From assembly GCA_027579435.1 (NCBI GenBank), contig JANBPK010001055.1:30113-94112 (forward strand): a stretch of DNA of 64,000 nucleotides, read 5' to 3'. A program made the translations under genes and the position numbers. The stretch comes from Candolleomyces eurysporus (lineage: Eukaryota; Basidiomycota; Agaricomycetes; Agaricales; Psathyrellaceae). The notes under the pieces were generated by a model. The model was not told the origin of the DNA, did no database searches, and was given only the letters and a program-made list of their open reading frames with translations. Positions 57,640 to 64,000 of this stretch are shown here, piece after piece. The first letter of the stretch is position 1, and every line of letters starts with the position of its first letter.

Positions 57640-59478
57640 TGCCTATCTCTCCCTTTGCTCTTTCCTCATACTCGCCACCAGCCGGATTGCGAACGCAATT
57701 CATGGATCGGTGGGTATGACTCCCGCGGAGGACGGAATGTGTGAGTCCGTTGCTTTGTTCGATACTACAGTTCCCTTTCACCGTCTTCCATCTCTCCCCT
57801 TTTTCCCTCCCATGTAAATCTCTCCTCCCTCCTCGCTGTACTCACAGGGTTTCCGCTCGTTTATAGACTACGTCCCCTGCTCGACCCCTCTCAACCTGAC
57901 AATCAAGCTCGACAACCGAAAACCGATATCCATACACCCACTCGACCTCACCGCCGAGCCGCAAGCCTCGTTCTGTATCGGCCTCATCCAATCTGCCGAC
58001 TCGGTTTTGGGTAAGTGATGTCTACCTCCCGTTTCGAACAGTGCGTTAACGTCGGTTCCGCAGGGCGACCCAACTCGATTGGTGATATGATTCTAGGAGT
58101 TCCGTTCTTGAGAAACGTCTATAGCGTGATGGCGTACCAAGACGTTGGAGCAGGCGGGAGCTTCGAGCGCATGCCACCCTTTCCCTCAGGCGACGAAACC
58201 ACTACTTCCACCGACGAAGCGCCTTCGACAACGACGACAACCAATATAACGGTGACAACGACAACGACAACGTCAAGTGCAGCGACCTCGACAATCGCTT
58301 CGTCTGCTATCACACCTCGACTCGGTCTGCTGGGCATTGCCGATCCTTCTATCGCCTTGGAAGAATTTCGCCAAGTCTGAGTCCTACGACAGCCAATCTC
58401 GACGAACGGAACAAATCGGAATCGTAACGCTGCTAATTCAGACGACTCAGGGAAGAGGCTCAGCGTAGGCATCATCGTCCTGATCGCCCTTGCTGGATTC
58501 GTGCTCGTAGCATCTATCGTATTCGGAGCGCGGTGGTGGATGATCAGAAGGCGGTATAAGAAGAATGAACTGAGTGGGAAGACGTCGAATAACCCTTCGG
58601 AAATCTTCAATGATACTGCAGGGGGTAGTGGGCCGAATACGCCAAGGGAACTTGAGTTTGGGTATGGTGGTGGTGCGTCGTTGAGTACGGAAGGTACCAC
58701 CGCGACTAGGAGAGAGAAGTGGATGCAGTTGGATACGCTGGGTATGGGTGGAGGTGGATATGCTATTGCTGCCGCAGTGTCGAAGGAGCAGAGTCGGCAG
58801 AGTCGGATCGAGAGGGAGAAGGTGCTGGCTAGTGAGGAACCTCGGGATGGCACGTCGAAGGGGAGGCTTTCAGATGACACCGACAACGACGAAAATGCAA
58901 AGACCCTGGCAAATTCAAAATCAACTTCGACGTTCCGCTCTGAAAGCGGGAGTGTTGGTGAACAATATATCCGACATTCATGTATCTCGTGGCGTCCCAA
59001 CAAGACCGATCATCTCCGTTAGGGCAGTGATAGTACGGTGGGGAGTGGTGGTAGCAGCCGCGCTAGGAAGGATACGAGCGGTGCCGGTCTCGACAGGGCT
59101 AGGATGCACAGTCTCGTTCTGCCTCTTGTCGAAGGGTCAACGACGACTCTGCAGCAGCCAGTACCCTCAGCCATTGGATCTTCAGGACAGGGACGCAACC
59201 CAGGCCCCCCCGGACTGGGTAGCAGCTTGACAGACGTGGCCCCTCTCCCCCGAAACGACGATGTCGATCGACGGCAATGGGATTCAACTTTTGACGACGT
59301 ACCTAGCCAACCGTCGCCCAAATCTCGCCACCATAATCATTATCAGCATCACCAGAGTCTTCGCGAATCGCGAGGACCCTGTCATCCTTCGAGCTCTCAT
59401 CGGTATCACCCATTCGGGGGGATAGGCTCCCCATCATCTCCTTCTAACCCTAACCGCGACTTCCAACGCCGCCGCTAG
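57640..59478 (+). pseudogene. 5'-truncated aspartic protease (A1 family) with TM anchor
   Basis: The C-terminal lobe of a pepsin-like protease. Pieces are LILATSRIANAIHGSVG (near 57660), then across a good intron YYVPCSTPLNLTIKLDN and ASFCIGLIQSADSVL, then SIGDMILGVPFLRNVYSVMA, which is diagnostic of fungal A1 proteases. A Thr-rich linker follows, then a TM helix (VGIIVLIALAGFVLVASIVF) with basic RRRYKKN on the inside and a long Ser/Gly-rich cytosolic tail, probably spliced on to 59478. The N-terminal lobe with the first catalytic DTG was not found; the subtelomeric repeat occupies that position. A frame problem near 58374-58450 was not resolved. Probably non-functional, but the missing exons could lie in diverged sequence. 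Confidence 0.65.
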
Positions 59479-59559
59479 TGGTGCGAACCCTTCAACACTC
59501 TCCGGCCCTTCCCCCCGCGCGCTCTCCCCCACATCAACCTCGGATGCTCTAGGTGACCA

Positions 59560-60255
59560 CGACCTAACACCAAACAGTTACGCCCCGATCCACGAATCTC
59601 GTCGTCGTTATTACGCCGAGCAACGCGCGGGTGTGGTCCTCTGGCGCACCAACGACCTTCGATCTCGATATTCGATCTCGATGCTCTGCGCGACCGGGGT
59701 GGTGTACAAATATTTGTACACCCCCCACCTGTCGCGCTGTCGGCACAGCCACCGCCTGCCTCTTCTCTCTCGACCGAGACGAACCCCTCGCACAACGACG
59801 ACGAGCGACGGGGAGGACTCTGGATACGCAAACGACGGCGAGTGACAGAGGAGGAGGAAGAGGATTAGGGGCCGATGAAATAGGGGAGGACGACGGACGA
59901 TGACGATCGATAGCGAGGGACGACGAAGACCGACCACGACCATCATCCCCTCGCTCAACGACGACGACGAGCGGCGGGGGTGTGATGGAGGTTGATGACG
60001 ACGACGAAGGGCAACGACGACGACAGCCCAATGGCGGCGACTAGGCGCGAGGGACGACGACCGCCGACCGGCGTTGACCAGGACGACGATGACGACCACC
60101 ACCACCATTGTCCGGCGCCGGGTGACCGCAAGGGCCGACAACGAGGATCGTCGAGCGGCGCTGGGTGTTGACGAGGAACGATGGCGGACCATCACCATCG
60201 AAGCCACCTCGTTTCCCCTCCAGCACGACACCGCATCGCAAGTGTCTGGCTAGGT
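59560..60255. repeat. CGA/GAC-rich subtelomeric repeat, copy 2
   Basis: Second copy of the repeat at 56830-57420: 'ccaacgaccttcgatctcg', 'gggtggtgtacaaatatttg', 'cgcacaacgacgacgagcgac'. Here the central palindrome is more perfect, GTGTACAAATATTTGTACAC at about 59701-59720. The following 400 bases are dominated by CGACGACGA-type trinucleotides. Long antisense frames (59564-60231) follow the bias and are not genes. Confidence 0.75.
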
Positions 60256-60342
60256 TGTGAGTACTCGTTCCTTTTTATCAATTATTCGTTGTCTGTCGCC
60301 GGTTCTTCAATGAGTCCGATTTTGACTGACGAAGGTTGACCT

Positions 60343-61714
60343 CACAGCGTACGACGAGCGCAGAAGGCAGCTGATATCGGGGACTTCAAGAGTTCCTCCA
60401 CCTTCTCTTCGTCTCGCCAANCCCCCCACTGCGAACGCCAATGCGAATGGCGACGAAGAACTCGATGAGTTCGTGTCCGACGCCGATGGTGCTCACGAGG
60501 ATGAAGGTGCACCAGGCCTTGCTCATGGCCACAACACCCGTGCCGGTGGACGACGAAAGGTCAAACCCTCCCCGTCGTCTTCGTCTTCGTCGGACTCGGG
60601 CCACTCCGACGATGGCGAGGGGACATAGACGTAAAGGTCGAGAGGGAGACAAAGAGACGTCGACTGGACGGACCCTCGTCGTCGTCGTCGAGATCTTACC
60701 TCGCTCACCACCCTTCTCACTCTGGGCGACTTGGTCCCATGTCGTCGTCGTCGAATGCGAAGAGGAATTCGTACCCCTCCCACCCCACCCCCCCACCCTC
60801 AAACTCAGAACTACGCCTCGCCGTATACGCTCGACAGGTCCAATGGGTTCGGGCGACGGGCTTCTGGTGGGGAGGCTGGGTGGAGGAACGTACGGGATTG
60901 GGAGTACGTACATCACGCTCATCATCCTCATCCGCACGGAGGCTCAAGGCCGGGAACGGGATACTTTTCCACCTCGTCGTCTTCTCGTCGAGTTCAGCCT
61001 CACCAGCAACCATCCCACCANGCGTACCAACAGCGTGAACGCGAGAGAGGAGGGGAGAGGGAGAGACCGCGGGATCATCACTTGGACTCGGAGGACGTAG
61101 AGATCGTCGACGTAGATGCCGAGGGAGAGGTGGTTGATGATGTCGATGGGGAGGGAGAGGTCGTCGACGTTGACGGCCATTCGTACGGTCCTTCCCATGC
61201 CCCTTCGTCTTCCGTGAACGGACACCGCACCTCAAACGGACACCACGACGGCGAACACGGAGAGAGAGAGAAGCATGTACTTGGAGGCGCGTGTGCCCGT
61301 GCACCGAGTTATCCTACCACCGGGAGGAGGGGTAATGAGAGGCCAACGGCGGTGATGAGAAGGCCTATGGCTCCTGTTGGACTTGCCGATCTGGATAGCG
61401 TTGGGGGACGGTGAGCTACGTTCTTTTCTTCTCTATTCATCTGATTAACGATTTTATTCGACTTGCAGAAAACAATTCCTCGCCTCGTTGATCCTTCACC
61501 TCTTTGTAGCGAATCGACCGACGACCTCCCGATCTCATCTCTCCTTACCTACCTCAACGCAGCTATGCCCGTCGACAAACACGAAGATTTCGATACGGCT
61601 GAGGTCGTCAGGTATGTTGTGGCGCTTAGCGGGATGCCAGCCGGTTCTGCCGGAGGAATGGGGGCGCGTGTGGGTATGGAGAGCGGAGGGTTCTGCTTGA
61701 GGGAGATATTGTGA
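60343..61714 (+). CDS. Unrecognised low-complexity protein
   Basis: Not identified. After an acceptor (CTCACAG, about 60348) the frame reads YDERRRQLISGTSRVPPPSL and PTANANANGDEELDEFVSDA, then a Ser/Asp-rich part. A second block, after an apparent frame break at a C-run near 60788, reads NYASPYTLDRSNGFG, WRNVRDWEYVHHAHH and acidic SEDVEIVDVDAEGEVVDD. The last exon (from about 61470) has LVDPSPLCSESTDDL, LTYLNAAMPVDKHEDFDTAE and GGFCLREIL to 61714. The 5' end is unclear because repeat copy 2 abuts it. Ns lie at 60421 and 61021. Could be a truncated or low-quality gene model. Confidence 0.4.
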
Positions 61715-62320
61715 GGATCGTCGATCGAACCTATGGTCGCCTTCCCGTGCTTCTTCATGTATGGTTTGTCACTCTATCTAACTTCTTGGACCTTGCGTCG
61801 ACGGTCTCCCATACTTATCTTGAACGTGCTTTGTAAATATATATCCATCCTCCGTCGCTATGTAGTTCTCTGTACTATATGTTGCCTCGTCATGTATTGC
61901 TATAATCGTCGGTCTACCTATATCCTCGNTTTTTGCTTTCGATCATTTGTAGTCGCACTCGTTTTGTCTTGCTTTGCTGTCTATTTCACCTCGTTTTCCT
62001 CCGTCGTTGGCCTTTGATATACTCTTCGCTCTATCGAAGTTACTTACATCATATCATTGACATAGTTCGCCCTGAGGGCCTACGTTCATCAGTATGTATC
62101 AGCCATCTCTGACTATCGATCCAAAGATCAATCAATGTCATCCCTTCCATAACATAACTTCTCATTCATTAGAACCTGCACCGTATGTTCGATCTGCTCT
62201 TGGACCTTGGCGGTCTCACATCTGTACGCGATGATTTCGGGGGATCCTCAGCATTCTTACCCCCAGCATTCTTGCCCTTGATTTTGTGTATCCCTGCTGA
62301 ACCGAAACAGCCGAAAAAAT
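61715..62320. other. Intergenic, nothing recognised
   Basis: AT-rich stretch with one frame (61733-62017) that has no recognisable motif and contains an N at 61929 beside a T run. It is the last stretch before the palindrome arrays. Confidence 0.5.
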
Positions 62321-62323
62321 CAT

Positions 62324-62470
62324 GGAAAGGCGGTTAGCTACTTGGGGTAGCTGCCTTTCCAGTACGCCCTACCGGGGTGATAATGACCTACAAAAGGGCT
62401 CAATGAGCCCTACAGAGGTGATGTTCACCCATGACGGGGCTCGACGAGCTTCACCGGGTGATAGTCACCT
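62324..62470. repeat. Cluster of about six different stem-loops
   Basis: Consecutive palindromes: GGAAAGGC...TAGCTA against TAGCTGCCTTTCC (62324-62360), GGTGATAATGACC, AGGGCTCAATGAGCCCT (62395-62411), GGTGATGTTCACC, GGGCTCGACGAGCT and GGTGATAGTCACC (about 62457-62468). The GGTGA...TCACC hairpin appears three times with different loops, alternating with GGCTC-type hairpins. A short TATCC direct repeat follows. No protein is encoded. Confidence 0.75.
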
Positions 62471-62589
62471 ATCCTATCCTATCCTGACTCTATTCCCTAC
62501 CCCACGCTCGCTCTCTTCCTAACTATCTAATTTTCCTCCAAGCATACTTGGAGCGATCAGGCGGGGCCCGTTTCCGGGTTTTTTCAAAC

Positions 62590-63208
62590 TTGTAAAGAGC
62601 GGGAGCCGGTCTTTATAATTTTGGGAAAAGTTATAAAGAGAGGGAATCGATCTTTACAAGGTTGGAGGTTGACGTGTAAAAATTGTAAAGAGGCGTACTC
62701 GGTCTTTCCAAGAGGAGAGGTAAAGTTGTAAAGAGCGGAACGTGGTCTTTACAAGGCCAGAGATAATTTGTAAATACTCGTTTAGTTAAATTGAATTATA
62801 AAGAAGATGCTCGTATCTTTACAAGCACGACCGTTGGCTTAAAGAGCCGAGAATTGTAAAGATTGAAACCTGATCTTTACCACCCGCGAGTTCAAAACGC
62901 GAACGAGGCCAGGTTATATTTTAGAATGAATTGTAAAGATCCCGTTCTGATCTTTACAAGTCTCTCCTAAGAGGTTGTTAGCCGAAGGCCGAGCCATACC
63001 CATATTTCGCCGATTCCGAGCTCGAATGCGACCGAAGCCAAATAAAATTGAAAAATTGTAAAGATCTAATTCTGATCTTTACAAGTCTTTCTCATGAGGT
63101 CGTGAGTTCAACGCTGAGCCATACCGATATTTAACCGGCTCCGAGTTTGAACACAGCCAAAGGCAAGTTATTCGAAGAGTTGTAAAGATCGGAATTGAAT
63201 CTTTACAA
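62590..63208. repeat. Array of nine 29-base palindromes, TTGTAAAGA-N11-TCTTTACAA
   Basis: Units start at 62590, 62631, 62683, 62726, 62796, 62854, 62931, 63056 and 63180. In every unit the 9-base left and right arms are separated by exactly 11 bases, whose sequence varies, although in several units the stem extends inward to GATC/GATC. The gaps between units grow toward the telomere (12 to 96 bases). The last three units are part of a 124-base tandem repeat that includes flanks ('gccgag...catac', 'cgatat.t'). Substitutions mostly hit the outer arm bases. Confidence 0.9.
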
Positions 63209-63230
63209 GTCTCGCCTATCAATCTGACTG

Positions 63231-63665
63231 CGGGTACGTGAGCTCATGTACCGTTATAGGGATAGGCGATTTAGGCCAGTTTCAAGATCTCGGTTAGTTA
63301 TTTGTCGCCGAGGATGCGAGAAATAAGTCACCGGTTTTTTAATTGTCGTTGATAATGCGAGAAATAAGTGATGAGCCAAATTATTTGTTGTCGATTTCAC
63401 GAGAAATAACTGACGAGCTGATAATTTGTTGCAAAGGTTAGTTATTTGTCGTCGAGGATACGAGAAATAAATCACCGGTCGGTTATTTCTCGTCGATAAT
63501 GCGAGAAATAACTTACAAGCAGAATTATCTGTCGCCAATCTCACGAGAAATAACTTACGAGCTGATTATGTGTCGTAAAAGATATGAGAATTGAGCGATG
63601 GGATAGGTATTTGTTGTCGAGGATATGAGAAATAACTGGCGAGTCGCCGATTGCACGAGAAATTG
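63231..63665. repeat. Second telomere-proximal palindrome array, GTTATTT...GAAATAAC
   Basis: Following 'gggtacgtgagctcatgtac' there are about ten units of roughly 30 bases, starting at about 63297, 63338, 63380, 63441, 63482, 63522, 63563 and 63607, with weaker copies between. The most perfect, at 63482-63512, has 11-base arms GTTATTTCTCG and CGAGAAATAAC. The centre carries TCGTCGA or TCGCCGA. The period is about 40-44 bases. A shorter copy lies at 56670-56815. Confidence 0.88.
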
Positions 63666-63900
63666 CTGGCTTTCAGTTCTCGCTTTCGACGTTGGGGAAC
63701 GAGTTCAGAAGATGAAGCTATAAGATGTCACAGTCAACTAGTATTAACAAGTTTCTTCTCATCTGAATATCAGTGAATACTTCTTCATGTTCCTTACGGT
63801 TAGTCCTCAGTTCTGACACAACAGATAAAGCGCGTTGTAATTAATTGCGGCAATCACGTACGCCGATCTAACTTTCTTAATTCTGGCGGTGTGCCCATCG
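63666..63900. other. Telomere-adjacent unique stretch
   Basis: About 230 bases between the second palindrome array and the telomere. No open frame or repeat of the two arrays is visible; a run of 'gttctcgctttcgac' and AT-rich sequence lies here. Confidence 0.6.
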
Positions 63901-64000
63901 GGTTAGGGTTAGGGTTAGGGTTAGGGTTAGGGTTAGGGTTAGGGTTAGGGTTAGGGTTAGGGTTAGGGTTAGGGTTAGGGTTAGGGTTAGGGTTAGGGTT
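63901..64000 (+). repeat. Telomere, (TTAGGG)n
   Basis: About 16 uninterrupted TTAGGG repeats to the end of the window, G-rich strand running outward. This is the standard telomere of filamentous fungi, so the window ends at a physical chromosome end. No degenerate or variant repeats were seen at its inner edge. Confidence 0.98.

Noticed and set aside
57100..61200. Long antisense and overlapping frames rich in Arg, Asp, Ser and Val
   Set aside because: They follow the CGA/GAC trinucleotide bias in all frames and show no motifs or splice logic, so they are treated as shadows.
62590..63208. CRISPR-like array (29-base repeats with variable spacers)
   Set aside because: The units are palindromes with variable centres, the spacing is very uneven, there are no cas genes, and the sequence is a eukaryotic chromosome end.
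1..64000. Autonomous transposons or retroelements
   Set aside because: I saw no reverse transcriptase, integrase, DDE transposase or helitron helicase motif in any frame.

Overview
This window is the right-hand end of a linear eukaryotic chromosome, almost certainly from a basidiomycete fungus of the class Agaricomycetes. The last 100 bases are an uninterrupted TTAGGG telomere array running off the + strand. The genes carry many short GT-AG introns of about 50-60 bases, and several protein families are typical of mushrooms and relatives: a type-3 copper tyrosinase, a macrofage-activating-glycoprotein homologue, DUF6535, DUF6534 and DUF1996 proteins, a ULD-type ubiquitin-like protein and an expanded G-alpha family. 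The sequence alone does not support a species name. I saw no rRNA, tRNA or autonomous transposase.

Layout. Positions 1-8300 are gene-poor and repeat-rich: a palindromic GATGCACC repeat, an ACCAGGTGC repeat abutting a DUF6535 exon remnant, a fold-back element and dispersed direct repeats. Positions 8300-13913 hold a multi-exon tyrosinase and a GPI-anchored macrofage-activating-glycoprotein-like gene. Positions 13880-22750 are a tandem segmental duplication carrying two DUF6535 membrane-protein genes, with a ULD-type gene inside the second unit. Positions 24766-32909 form the most gene-like core: an RBR ubiquitin ligase, a 7TM protein and an ABCF-type ATPase. Positions 32700-47300 contain a large inverted duplication (ABCF tail plus DUF6534 gene). 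Its two arms surround an uncharacterised agaricomycete-type gene, a secreted BBE-type flavin oxidase and a multi-TM gene. Positions 47455-50340 hold a divergent G-alpha gene and partial copies of it. Positions 50693-56071 carry two DUF1996 secreted-protein genes arranged head to head. From 56.6 kb to the telomere lies subtelomere: a 5'-truncated aspartic protease, a CGA/GAC-rich repeat present twice, an unrecognised low-complexity gene, and three classes of palindrome array directly inboard of the telomere.

How it works together. There is no operon-like pathway. The tyrosinase (phenol oxidation, melanin), flavin oxidase, aspartic protease, DUF1996 proteins and GPI-anchored glycoprotein are accessory secreted or surface functions of the sort that gather at fungal chromosome ends. 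The RBR ligase and ABCF ATPase look like conserved genes. The dominant theme is gene turnover by duplication: tandem, inverted and head-to-head copies, gene tails copied with their neighbours, and decayed copies.

Data quality. Nine single N bases occur, eight of them beside a homopolymer. Four coding frames break at homopolymers of 7-9 bases in a way that one fewer base would repair, so these breaks are probably sequencing artefacts rather than true mutations.
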